DNA from: Isoetes taiwanensis
Taxonomy: Eukaryota; Streptophyta; Lycopodiopsida; Isoetales; Isoetaceae
Length of the DNA: 64,000 nucleotides
Reading direction: 5' to 3'
NCBI GenBank assembly: GCA_021234155.1
Contig: JAJEKV010000002.1
Coordinates: forward strand, 31,735,645 to 31,799,644
The position numbers and the translations under genes were made by a program. Below are positions 41,905 to 52,975 of the stretch, in pieces; the stretch's first letter is position 1; every line of letters begins with the position of its first letter. The notes beneath the pieces were generated by a model. The model was not told where the DNA came from. It searched no databases and was given only the letters and a program-made list of their open reading frames with translations.

Positions 41905-42124
41905 GAAGTCAGGTACAATTCAATCAACGAAACGTAGGCAAATCAAACGATGGCTAGGTAAAGCACATCGCTTTGGCAGTTCCGGCAGCATCCTGGCAGA
42001 ATTACGGTAAGGTAATTCGCACTTCTGCTTGCAATTTTGTATATTGAGTGCGTCAGATTCATTTAGAGCTTTCAAAAAAGAATGCAGATTCATGTTTCTT
42101 GTATATGCTTACTTTCTGCCTCAG

Positions 42125-42362
42125 GCGTTTTGGGACTGGCGGTGGGAATGTTGGCCTGAGCAAGTCTAAGGCTATTCTAGAAGGCCCGGTGTGTGAAGGA
42201 ACACAGTGATTGGCTGGCATACAAACGAGAAAAGCAAAAGGTTGCGAAGATTTCATGTTGATATGTCAGGATTTGGATTCAATAGCACAATTCTTTGGGA
42301 TCCTAGAAGATGGCGACGACCAAATCTTGATCCTATTAGACAACTTGATACAGTGAAAGAAA
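42125..42362 (+). pseudogene. GT43 glycosyltransferase (IRX14/IRX9-like) exon fragment
   Basis: After an acceptor-like CTGCCTCAG the sequence gives EGPVCEGTQ, then after a one-base loss [20 protein letters not shown] and later [10 protein letters not shown] and [10 protein letters not shown]. This is the C-terminal part of plant GT43 enzymes, Golgi proteins needed for elongating the xylan backbone in cell walls. The family has FGTWPVA upstream; here that part is frameshifted. The missing base before VIGW and the lack of the DxD-containing first half or the final exon make it a pseudogene piece. It lies inside the putative 41.4-46.2 kb Helitron. Confidence 0.8.
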
Positions 42363-42959
42363 TGGTTATCTTACCTGCACTTCTTAAGAAAATGCAGAAA
42401 GTGGCATTTTCCTTTATGCATATGTTGATCTTTTTCTTTTATTTCATGTTATTTGTAAAATCATGAAAGCAACACATAAGTCAAATGATAATTGCAATTA
42501 GAATCAATGCTAATAATGAGAAATGCTGGATATTGTTTATTAATAAAACAGCTCCGTATCATTTAGAGGCTAGATGGCCTTGGATAAGAATCAACATAGA
42601 TTATAAAGGTAAGTCAAGCACTGAGATATGCTGGAAGCATCCTGAACCCTTATGGCATCAATAAAGGCATTTTAAACTAAAGTTTAGCTCCATTGGTTGG
42701 TGCTGAAAACACATTCAAGTGGTATAAATCCCCATCAAATCAATAGATTGTCGTTTTGCAAGTTTAATCATGCTCTGCACTTATAAGACTTTATATTCTT
42801 TGGGATTGTAGTATTGCCAAATATTTGGTACGCAACATGTTGTCAATATTTATTTCAAAAATATTTCTCATAATATACCCTATTATTTGTATGAATCTAC
42901 GGAACTAAGAAGCTTGCGACAACGATTTCCATCCTTGGTTGAATGCGATCTGTCTTTCG

Positions 42960-43715
42960 ATTGGATAGTATTAAGGCGGAGACTACATCATAGTGTGCTG
43001 TCATGGAATGCTATGCTATCAGGGTGCAGATAACATGGAGGGTGAATTAGCTATGCAAATGTTTGTCTCTATGCAAGATGAAGGTTTCGTGCCAAATGCT
43101 TTCGAACATATGTTGCTGCCACGAAAGCATGCCTTTGCTTGTGTAGGAAATGAGAAGTGTAAAGAAGGTGAAGGGAAGCTTACGCATGAGTCAAACATTT
43201 TGTGGCAAGCGGACCTAGTGGATAAGTATGCCAAATGTGGGAACATGCCGCGTGCTCATCGGGTTTTGATAGGATGCCATATCATAATATAGTGTCACGG
43301 AGTGCAATGATTTTTGGATATGCGAGAGAATGGGCAATTGCATATTGGCACTACAAATATTTGAATGCATGCGGGGAAGAAGGAATCACGCCAAATGTTC
43401 AAACTTATGTTGCAGCAATAAAGGCATATGCTAATTGCGCAACAAGACAAATTGATATGAACTTTGGGAAAGCAGAGATTCTGCGAGAAGGGGAAAAGCA
43501 GAGATTATGCGAAGGAAAAGCGAGATTGCGAGAAGGGAAAAGCAGAGATTCTTGCGAGGAGGATGGTCATGAATCGGACATCTTTGGTGGCAACAACCTT
43601 GGTTGATATGTATGCCAAATGTGGCAACATGATAGGTGCTTGTAGGGTCTTTGACAAGATGATGTATCGGGACACGGTGTCGTGGAGTGCTATAATATTT
43701 GGGTATCTTTGAGAG
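42960..43715 (+). pseudogene. PLS-type PPR protein gene remnant
   Basis: Frames shift repeatedly but PPR repeat units are readable: SWNAML, ELAMQMFVSMQDEGFVPNA, AYANCA, LVDMYAKCGNMIGACRVFDK, YRDTVSWSAIIFGY. These are the L and S repeats of plant organellar RNA-editing PPR proteins, which bind RNA one base per repeat. Two partly duplicated modules are present (about 43000-43330 and 43330-43715), interrupted by a purine-rich GAAGGGAAAAGCAGAGATT tandem insertion (about 43460-43560). No E or DYW domain and no start. Non-functional. Confidence 0.8.
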
Positions 43716-46190
43716 TGGTGAGAGCCATATCTGTAACAAGCAATCATCAAATTCGGATGGAAGCGCTATGAAACTTGTCAAAGCATGGGCACATTATCAC
43801 AAGAAAAACCAGTTACTCCACCAAACATAATGCAAAAAGTATATGTTCTTCCATCTTCAGAATCATGTCCAACTCAAAAACTGCCTCCTGCTCATATATG
43901 CATATCCAAGTATCCAGTACACAGTAGCAATGAAGTAGATGGTGAACTTGTGACGATGTCCTTTGAATTCTCAAGGCCAAGCTAGAAAGGCTGAAGCGAA
44001 ACAAAGTATCAAAACGCTAAACTTCAGCACATTCCAAACCTTGTTTTCTTATATGGTGTAGCATCAATGCAGCCAGATTGTTCCAACCTGAAGAAAGCAC
44101 TAGACTTATTGTTCCCTGCAAATTGCAGAGAAAGACTCCCATCTCTTCCCTTTAACTACTTTGGCCATGATTGTTGCCAAAACTATAGTTTGTAAAGAAA
44201 CAAATTAATCATTTGATGTTCCAAACTATTGGCTTTCCATTTTCCTTTTGTGTTTGCGGGGATATTGGGAAGGATTTGGAACAAAAGGCTTTGAAGCTTA
44301 TGCTTGTGCTCATTTGCAATAAAATGCATAGGTCATGTTTAACTTGGGACATGTATGAGCATGGGCTTATGCACTTTGTAGATTATCATTTAGCCAATCG
44401 GATGATGAAGTTGTTGAGGCAGAATCGACCACGGGGAGTGCCGGTTTAAAGTAGCTCTAATGGGTCTTTGGCTTCATCGGCATTATCATTAAAATAGTTC
44501 TTTGGTAACTATACTTCCGCCTTACATTATGATTTAAGTCTTTGAGCAATTAAGCGCTATTGATATGCTTTCTAAGTGGACATTAAAGAACAAAAAAAAT
44601 TTGGTTATAAAAACATTTTCAATATCCATTGTTCACTTGGTGAGTATACGCTTACTCCACGATTTTAAGTCTAAAATATACACGATGTTGGATTTTTGAC
44701 CATACAAATCTATTAGTGAAATCAATTGTAGCAATTTGAGGGTTCAACAAGGGGCAAGATTTTGATGGGTCTTCCATAGTTTATCGATTGATGGTCTAAG
44801 AGGTCTTGCTATGGAACATTTCAAGTGTCGGGAACAAGCAACACCGATTGGCGGGTTTTCCTTGATAGTTTTGTTGTGCAATGTTGGTGTATCTAGATTT
44901 TAGTGTAAAGTTAATTGCCAAGAAAGAAATTTATCCTTGTTACACAACACAGCTAAACTTGGATGTCGAATTTGTTTTACCTCAGCCCTACACCATTAAT
45001 TCAAAACCATTAATTCAAATTTGGCATTGTGCCCTACAAATCAGCTTATATTAAAGACTTAATTACAAATCCATTAGATATTCTATACCTTTGTGTAGGA
45101 GCAATGCTCCAAGGAGCTCTTTTGAGGCATTGCACTCGCTTCAAAGAGTCTCGAGCTATGCATATTGGCATTTAGATTAGTGCTACTCTGCCACATCACC
45201 TATACTCAATCAAATAAAAAAATATATATCTAGAGCATTGTTTTGTGGATTTGGATCGACTTACATATTTTGAGGCCTGTCTCATGTTCACATTGCAAAG
45301 TCATCATGTAGCCTTCATTTTGGGCTATCAGCTCGACCTTCGCATGTCGAAGGAGATATGGAAAGATATAGCATTGAGAAAATTTGGTGTGGTGATATTA
45401 CGTGTTCCGAGGGGCCCCTAAAATGCAAACCCTCGGTGTGTAATAGGCATATTCGAGTTTAGGTATATAATAGGTATATCTTGAAAAATTCTTTGTGATT
45501 GGCTAAACATGTTATTTGTTGAGGTAATTTGCTTGTGCAAGAGCATTTTGCTTACAGGCAACTTGATCAAATTTTGAAGGGCCGGGAAGACTCAAAGCTA
45601 AGCATGTATCGATGGCGTTTGGACCAAGGGGTTTACATAGTTTTAGCCATATGAACATGGTGCATGACACGGAGGGGGTTTTTTTTTGGCTTGAACTAGA
45701 CATATATATGTCCTTATATGCATCAGAGTTTTTCTATAATTGTCTGATCCCCATAACATGGATTTCTAATTGGATTCCGAACTTGAATTTGTCACAACTC
45801 TCATCCACAAGTCCATTGATATGGAGCCAATGGGGAAATCTTTTCTCATTTTCACCCTATACATTCTAAAAGTTATATTTATTTCGAAGGTGAGAACGAA
45901 TTGCATGGGTATTACATGGTCTATATAATATTTCGTATATATTTTTGGTTGGTGTTAGTCATAAATATGCCTACAAGTGTATGGCAATGCGGTCTTCCTT
46001 CAAACTTCTTATCATGTCTTCTTGCATCTTATTTTCCATGTCTTAGTACAGAGTAGCACAAACAAAAATTTCTCAAGATTCCACCATTAATATTCGCTCC
46101 ACATTTAACACAACCCTTCTCACTATTCAACACAAGCCTTCTCAAGTAAAATATATCCACCATTTTTTATTATTTTTTTAAATTATACCC
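43716..46190. other. Helitron interior or intergenic, no supported gene
   Basis: Short unassigned frames only (43785-43985, 44213-44449, 45612-45869). The DNA is AT-rich with many stops. A GAATTG..TATTTCG word near 45880 and T-rich runs are unremarkable. Confidence 0.35.
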
Positions 46191-46198
46191 GACGAATA

Positions 46199-46227
46199 GC
46201 CCAGCAACGCTGGGCACCTTTTCTAGT
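46199..46227 (+). mobile_element. Helitron 3' terminus 1 (hairpin + CTAG|T)
   Basis: A seven-pair stem GCCCAGC/GCTGGGC with AAC loop is followed by ACCTTTT and CTAG at 46223-46226, then T. This is the Helitron termination structure and insertion site (A|T). Confidence 0.8.
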
Positions 46228-46439
46228 AGGACAATAAGATGAGTTTGTGACCAAAGATGGAAAAAGCTACTGCAGAGATGGTGGCACATTAGGACACGAA
46301 ACAAGAAACAAATATAAGGCATTCTAAAACAAAAACACTTGATGATCCTTTCTGCTATTGTGTTATTCTAAAAGCAAAGGCATTTGGCGATTTGTTTTGG
46401 TATAAGAGCCTGGGATTCAGAGAAGTAACAAGAGACCAT

Positions 46440-46750
46440 CTATTTGCAAGTTATTCGTTGATCTAAACTATAGATAGTAATCCTCGTTTGTGGAGTATGC
46501 TCGTACAAGTTTTGGTATACTATTAACAAGGTTTGTGAGATACTATAACGTTTGAGGCAATGTAATAAATGGTGTTGATTTCATATATGCAGTTTTGTAT
46601 ATTTGCAAGTTATTCCTCGATCTAGATCGTAGATAGCAATCCTCGTTTGTGGAGTATGCTCGTACAAATTTTGGTACACTGTATGAGGTTTGTGAAATAC
46701 TATAAGGTTTGAGGCAATGTATTAAATGGTGTTGATTTCATACATGTATT
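46440..46750. repeat. Tandem duplication of a ~160-base unit
   Basis: Two units (about 46440-46597 and 46599-46750) share TTTGCAAGTTATTC, GATAGYAATCCTCGTTTGTG, GAGTATGCTCGTACAA, GTTTGAGGCAATGTA and AAATGGTGTTGATTTCATA. They differ by scattered substitutions and short indels. Confidence 0.85.
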
Positions 46751-46906
46751 ATACAGTCTTTGCGAGTACAAAAAGAGCTCTCACTATCCTACATCACATC
46801 CTGTGTGAATATGCATCCAAATCAAAGGGGGTTTCAAGGAGATTCTAATTTTTGAAACATGCGTGCTGACACGAATAGGCTATCTAGATTTTTTAGAGCC
46901 GTGAAT

Positions 46907-46975
46907 AAATGTATACTTACATACTATTAATAAAACTAAAAATATCTTGTTGTAAAAAAAAAAAAAAAAAAAAAG
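46907..46975. other. Candidate Helitron 5' end and poly(A)
   Basis: ATACTTACATACTATTAATA followed by AAACTAAAAATATC resembles plant Helitron 5' termini (TCTTACATACTATTAATAAA style), but the diagnostic TC is TA here. If genuine it would start the element that ends at 55724. An A run of about 21 follows at 46956. Confidence 0.3.
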
Positions 46976-48410
46976 AGATTTCAATTTCAAAGTGTAGGAT
47001 TTAGCATACAAAAAGAGAATTAGCGAAAAATAGGCTATCTAGATTTTTGGGTTAAAGTATTAAAATGGTTTTAACAATTAGTGTATTTTTGGGTTTGAAC
47101 AAATACATGTTCCATTGATACTATCATCAAAAAAGACTTATTTGTTGGAACAAACCTAAAATGGTAAAGTCAAATTATCTTAACCACTTCTTGCAAGCAT
47201 TTAACAATAATTTAGCCATCAAGTGGATTTCCACACTTCATATATCATCTCTCTCTCTCTCTCTCTCATAACCATGTGATCAGATAGCCCCGCTTTTCAC
47301 GGCACTGATACGGCTAACACTTTTTAGGTGCATAAGATCTCTATCCAGCATCATCATTTGGACCTTCATATATGGGATGACGTCCAATGTGGTAAAGTAC
47401 CAATCAATTGGGTTTATCTCATTACACAATCCCATGAGACGTATTCTCTAGACAAAATCAAGGAGCATCTCATAAATGTAGCCAATGAGTATAGGTAATA
47501 TATTTCATGCCCCCATGAACTCTCATCACTGGTGATGTTGAAAAAACTCTCTGCTTCCACCAAGGATATCGCATTGTTTTGTCTTTAGCGTATAATGGCT
47601 CTTCAACATGGGCATTCTCTCTTTGCAAAAAACAAGAACGTAGGGCCTTGTCCCAATCACCAATACCCACACACACATAAGAGATTCATCAAAATAGAGT
47701 TTCACCCATTCACAATTGAGCTTTGTCTATGTCCAAACTGGAGCGAACATGAAGAGATAAACCAAGAAGTACAACAAAGTTTAAATAAAATGCACTTATT
47801 TGCTCCAAAAAGATTCCCTAAAATTCCCTCAAACAAGTCCATTTCGTGATGCGTGCGTGACAAGTGTGACAATTTTGACATTTTAGGTGGCCTTTTTGAG
47901 GGGGGTAGTGAACTTAGATGCCATGGAAAAATGTTCATTACCCGCGTTTAAGCCCCTAATTTGGTTCAAAAATTTCAAGGACTCAAAAACTAGACATTGA
48001 AGAAAGCGGCAAGTGCTGCTTGGACCAACAAGTCGGTCAAAAATTGCAACATGTATTGACTTTGCTTTCGAGCCACGAAGCTTTAACCTAATTACATATA
48101 TGCCTTATTAGACAAACTTATATTTTTTGCAACAATTGGGATGCATCTCTCGATTCGGACCATGATCACCGAGCTATTAAGTGTCCTCTGCCCCCACCAT
48201 CAAAGGGATGTTCCTCTTGCTTTGTCTACTAATGAAACTTCATCCTCATCTGTAACAACTTTTTTGGCAGTTTCACCCAACACAGATGTTGTCATTTGAG
48301 CCCTAAAATGTGTTTCTGACTCGCCAAATGATGGTCAGGTAACCATACAATATGGCTTCATGTTTTTTAGATTTAGTTCATAGGCTTTGATTTTTCCCAC
48401 ATTATTGGAC
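46976..48410. other. Intergenic DNA, no supported gene
   Basis: Frames at 47470-47676 and 47595-47849 overlap on opposite strands and have no known domain. TAGGCTATCTAGATTTTT occurs at 46878 and 47030. Nothing more is seen. Confidence 0.35.
47247..47267. repeat. (CT)n microsatellite
   Basis: Ten CT repeats in AT-rich DNA. Confidence 0.9.
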
Positions 48411-48870
48411 GGTATAAATTTATACCATACGGGAGCTTAAGAGGCATTGCATCAAACGGTATAAGCTCAAGCGGTATACATTTATACAGGATGAGCTTAA
48501 GCGGTATAAATTTATACCATGTGAGTTCAAGCAAGTGGTATAAATTTATACCGCCTGTGAACTCGAGTGGTATAAAATTATACCGCTTGCGAGCTTAAGC
48601 GGTATAAGTTTATACCATCACCCCTCATGAAAAGGGTGGGAGCAGTATAAGTTTATACCGAAATTATTTTATAAAGGAAGCCACGGTATAAATTTATACT
48701 ACAAGTTCTCTTTAAATACGTTATGTTATAAATCCAATATACAATATAAAACAAGGAAATTTTATTAGATGGATCTTTATTGTTGGTTATAACGTGACAG
48801 GACGCAGATATAACATGACAGTCACCTGGCTAAAACATGGCAGATGCTTTTGACGGTATAAATTTATACC
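48411..48870. repeat. Array of GGTATAAATTTATACC palindromes
   Basis: Nine copies of a 16-base palindrome lie at 48411, 48473, 48503, 48537, 48569, 48601, 48644, 48685 and 48855. Three variants have a changed centre (GGTATAAGTTTATACC, GGTATAAAATTATACC, GGTATACATTTATACA). Between 48411 and 48616 the links are about 14-18 bases and contain a second small palindrome-like word, GAGCTTAAGC or GAGTTCAAGC. The last copy is separated by about 150 bases. Half sites occur too (CGGTATAAGCTCAAGC). No coding is associated. Confidence 0.9.
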
Positions 48871-49136
48871 GAGGCAAGGAAAAATCTGTGAAAGAAAAAT
48901 TTTTATGGTTTTGAGATCTAACGATGCCAGAGTTTCTAGATGATGCATAGAGTTTCTTGATGATGCATGAGGCTTCTAGGCTTCGGAGAAGGAAGAAAAA
49001 AAAATAGGGTTCTTCGTTGCCGTAGTTCTTCGCAATTTTGTTTTTGGGGCCAAGTTTCCAATAGTTCATGGCGAGTTCATGGCCAAGTTCTTAGTAGTTC
49101 ATGCAGAGTGTTTCCAATAGCAAATTTTGTTGATCA

Positions 49137-49408
49137 ATCAGCATAGTTGAAGCCGTTCTTAGGTCCTTCAGGCATAGGAGGAAGACTAACCCATCTGCCT
49201 TCTGAAGGAATATATGCCTTCTGAACATCTTCGGATATCATGAGCACGTAAAGCTGTTCCTCAAGTTTTCCTGCCTCAATTCTTGTCTGGTTAGACACAA
49301 GCCCCATGGAAATTTCTCGAGGAGAACACGGGCAAGGCACAGCGTGGTAACATCATCTGGAAGACCTGGGATGATGGGGTCCTCTAGATAATAAGGCATG
49401 CCTCCCAT
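49137..49408 (-). pseudogene. F-box/kelch protein gene fragment
   Basis: From ATG at 49408 the minus frame begins MGGMPYYLEDPIIPGLPDDV with TTLCLARV, the start of an F-box as in plant F-box/kelch proteins, which select targets for SCF ubiquitin ligases. After a frame change it continues with RIEAGKLEEQLYVL and YIPSEGRWVSLPPMPEGPKN, the linker and first kelch strand. The F-box helices between LARV and RIEAG are largely missing. The protein stops at YAD where the kelch repeats should follow. It is truncated, internally deleted and next to a LINE 3' end, so a dead gene copy or captured piece. Confidence 0.65.
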
Positions 49409-49496
49409 TCTGTAAGTGAATATTCAACTCAAACTCTAAGCAATTTGATGGACCTATTCAGGCAAAAGGGTTATTACTTTGATGTTCATGAAAAGA

Positions 49497-52375
49497 GTAG
49501 AATAGAATAGAATAAGAATAGAATATGATTTTATCGTCCACGGAGACCAACTGGCCTATGGGACCCAAGTACAAAGAGAGAGAGCAGCAGGCGTATTACT
49601 ACCAGGATTAAAAACCCCGCCAGAAGGGTTTTGGGGAGGAAAAACCTTAGTAGCAATAAGGATCTTTGACATGCCGCGATTATATACATAATCACAAATG
49701 CGGTTGAGGTTAATGTCGGACGGGGGCATAGCGAGTCGGCGTATCCATTACCTCAGTCTGATCCCAACAAAGCCCTCTGAGGCCGTGCTCGATTAGCTCA
49801 TGCAAGGGCGATGGGGGCACAACTAGCAGAGCATACAGAGGCGGATATGCTTCGTGCAGCGAACGGGCACGGAGGCGTGACTTTCATCCTCAATGGCGCC
49901 CTATTGACAACAGCGGCGGACTCGTCCTCCGCAGCGGCTCGAATCCATCTCCTGTCTCAATGCGGAGGTGGTGTGCTTTTGTCGCGAATGGAAGCAATCA
50001 CCCTGGCGGCTTTTCATGGGTAGATGGGTGCGGGTAGTGGTGTGGGCCCCTCGTGAGCATGGGATTAACTCTTTGTCGATAATTTGCCACCTTGACATGT
50101 GATATGGCCTCTGCATCCCAAAGCTTGGCCATGAAGCAAGCATCAAAATCTTGCTTCAAGGCGTAGCGTTCCTTCGGTGTATGCTGCTTGGTCCACATCG
50201 TGTGCTGCACATTCCATAGCGAGAACCAGGGCTTGCTTGTCTTTCCAGCCCAGGGCTTTAGTCGCTTGCGGGCCCCATCGCCCTTTGCCAAAGCAAGGTT
50301 GGGCAGTAGGGGCTTCATCCATAGCCACCACCTTACGGAAGTAAATAATGTGGCGTTCGGTGCAGCCCTTTGTAATGGAAGGCTTTGTCTCTTGGAGCAA
50401 GATCGATATGGGACCCGTGGATTTCACTCCCGGTGCGGGCCAAGAAAGCTACGTACTGCTCTAGATGGTTCCAAGTGGTGAGGGATATCAGCGGCCCCAC
50501 ATACGCCCCATAGGGAGGACCCGGTTCAACCAAGGCCGTGAACAAGTGTGCTGGTGACCCCATGCATCTGACTACGCCTTGCCTTGTTGTTTTGTTTTGC
50601 ATTGCAGGGCTTTCCGGCTGCGGTGACCCGTAACCTAATGGATGCATCCGGTGTGTGGTAGTAGAAAACTCAATGCCCAAATACTTATAAAAGGGGAGCC
50701 ACCTCCACTCATTTTGGTAAGTGAATGAAGGAAAGGCGTGGGTGCTTAGGGATGATGGGACCAGCAGACACCCTTGTCTTGGCCAAGTTAACTCTCATGT
50801 CGGTGAATTGGCGAGAAAGTGTCCAAAAAGCATCGGTGGCGTTGCATGTCCTGCGGGGTATATGCGGCAGGCCAACATCATCGGCATATATGAGTTTGCG
50901 GATTATGTGGTGCATCAGCTGGCGCCTCCCGTGCTTTCATTAGCCATTCTTCTAGCTGGTCAATGTACAAGCGAAGAGCATCGGGGATAGAGGGCAGCCC
51001 TAAGCGCACCCCAATGCTACTAACAACGGGCTCCCCGGCGGTGTGAAGACGGCCGGAGCAAGCCTCGTATAATGCGTATATAGCATACACGCAAGTCGGC
51101 CGGGGGTCCCTAGGCTGTCTCAATCTGTCCCACAACTTATCAGAGCCAGCGTGTCAAAAGCCTTTGCGAAATCCACAAAGCAGCGATGCAGTTAATGGCG
51201 TCGATTAGGCTATCCTCTATGAGTGTTGAGTGAAGATATGGTCAATAGTAGAATCTTAGGGCGGGAAGCCTACTGCGTCTTGACACGCACTTCTCCATCC
51301 TCTGCCCAAAGTGTCAATGCCCGCTCAAGAATCGGCAAGCAACTTGGCAAAGGCGAGCCCGACCATAATGGTGCGATAGTTTGGGCTGTGGGGTCCCACG
51401 CTTTGTATATGGGCACAACTCTTGGTAGTCGGTCGCGGGGAAGCCTTCTTGCAATGCCACTGTTGAAGAGTCTTTGTGAGCGGCACCATTGGGGGCCCGA
51501 CCCCTTGAAGCTCTGCTGCGCATACCATCCAAATCTCTTTTGCCTTCCCATTGGCGGCGTTGCGGGCCCATTATGACATCCCCTTGGTAATGACCCGAGT
51601 GCTTGTCTGCGGGGAGATGCTTGGTGCCCGACTTTCCATTGGGTCATCCCAATTGCTTTGCAAGTATCTCACCCATTGTTCGGGGTAATATTTCACGTAA
51701 AACGTGGGGCTTACTCAAGACCTTTCTCGAAGGCCTAGGGTGGCGGTCTAGAAGACCAAACATCTCATTCTTGGTGCTCATAAAGGTACACAGCTTTCTT
51801 GGTCTTGAGGAAGAGGCGGTGATGGGCGGCCTCTTGAGGCGAATGGTGGGGTCGGCCTTGGCGGAGCCATCGTTTCAACTCGACATTCGTCATCGAACCC
51901 GGTGATTGCGGGGAAGGTGGTTGCAGCCCACAGTGGATCGTCGAGGCGGTCTCTCCCAAAGCATCATCCCCTACCCTCGAGAGGGCTGGTTCAATTTTGG
52001 GCCGTCTGTTGTTGAAGTGTGGGGAGTTTGCGGCACTCCGGCAGCTCATGCTCAAGCATCCTCGCATGAACCGCGCGCATGATCATAGTCGGGCCTTGGC
52101 CGTGGTACATGGGGTGTTGGGACAATGGGTGCTTTCGGTTGGCTTTGCCAATCTATCTGCAAACGCGGTGATGGTGGAGTCTACTTCCTCGTCGGCCACT
52201 GTCCCAACTTTGAAGCGAGTGATCAAGTGTAGGCATTGCTGCGTGCGCTGTACGTAATCCACCACCGCTGGTGCCGCCCCCCTGGTTAACAAACAGATCG
52301 GTTCTATGTTGGAAAAGGATAGACCTTCAAAATAGGATCCTGAAGATCTCTTCACTGTAATTGCTAGGAGAACCA
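49497..52375 (-). mobile_element. Decayed LINE with endonuclease-less RT region and (ATTCT)n tail
   Basis: Minus-strand pieces come in LINE order over several frames. ADEEVDSTITAFADRL and a basic KRWLRQGRPHHSP...LFLKTKKAVYLYEHQE stretch (52370-51765) form the pre-RT linker. PIYKAWDPT with NYRTIMVGLAFAKLLA marks the RT fingers (about 51530-51330). GVRLGLPSIPDALRLYIDQL lies at about 51030. IYADDVGLPHIP (YADD catalytic box) with NLAKTRV follows (50915-50790). The C-terminal part has AKLWDAEAISHVKVANYRQR and IEDESHA. The 3' UTR at 49497-49740 matches the short copies at 15846 and 60151 and ends in (ATTCT)n. No apurinic endonuclease domain is visible, so it is 5'-truncated. Frameshifts make it inactive. 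Confidence 0.85.
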
Positions 52376-52975
52376 AAAACCATTGTTGACGTGAATGGTT
52401 AAAAGCAACTAGGAAGGTTCGTGGGCAGGGCCTCTAGAGAGGAGTGCTTGATAGTCAGTTGCTCCAAAATCGCACAAAGTTGCTTCAAAGACATCCGGTC
52501 TACCTGGCCGACATCCGGGCAATGGACCATTTCGTCAGGTAATCCAAATATGGATGTCACTCTTTTCCATGTTTCACAATGTTAAAGTACAAATACACTT
52601 CTATTTTAGCTCATTTTAGTAGAAACTGCCAGATGTTTGATAAAATACAATATGCTTTGTCGTGCTTCAAGTGTCAAAGTTCAACTGCAGTGCAATGTTA
52701 TGTTGCAGTACGCGGTATAAATGCTTCAGCAACTAAAATTGCAAAGTTGTGGTTGGTGCTTAGGATTGGGATTTTGTTCATGGTAAGCTAATCTTGCTTA
52801 TGGGCAAACGTATGCTGGTGGGGTGCAAAAAAACGCGTCCCCAGCACTTAGATCAACACCCTGCACCTACTATTTTATCATAGTATTCCATTTGTCATTC
52901 ATTGGAGCTGTTATATATTTCGATTGATTACCTAATTACCATGTGATAGTACCAGTAACACCCTAAACAAGCTGC
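52376..52975. other. Intergenic DNA, no supported gene
   Basis: A 70-codon frame (52579-52791) without a domain. Duplicated CCGGTCTACCTGGCCGACAT-type words near 52495. Nothing else seen. Confidence 0.35.

Larger units (their letters stand above)
41429..46226 (+). mobile_element. Putative non-autonomous Helitron with captured GT43 and PPR pieces
   Basis: The 3' end is textbook: a hairpin GCCCAGC-AAC-GCTGGGC (46199-46215), seven bases, CTAG (46223-46226), then host T. The proposed 5' end, A followed by TCTATATATAATAATAATGG at 41429, is only a sequence-style match to Helitron TC starts and resembles the candidate start at 55727. If both ends are right, the 4.8-kb element contains a GT43 glycosyltransferase exon and a PPR gene segment, both in the plus orientation, as is common in gene-capturing Helitrons. 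No RepHel is inside. Confidence 0.5.

Noticed and set aside
48411-48870. CRISPR-like array of regularly spaced palindromic repeats
   Set aside because: The links are short, related to each other and not unique spacers. The DNA is clearly from a plant nucleus and there are no cas genes.
49811-51905. Plus-strand frames of 70-117 codons
   Set aside because: They are antisense shadows of the GC-richer LINE polymerase on the minus strand.
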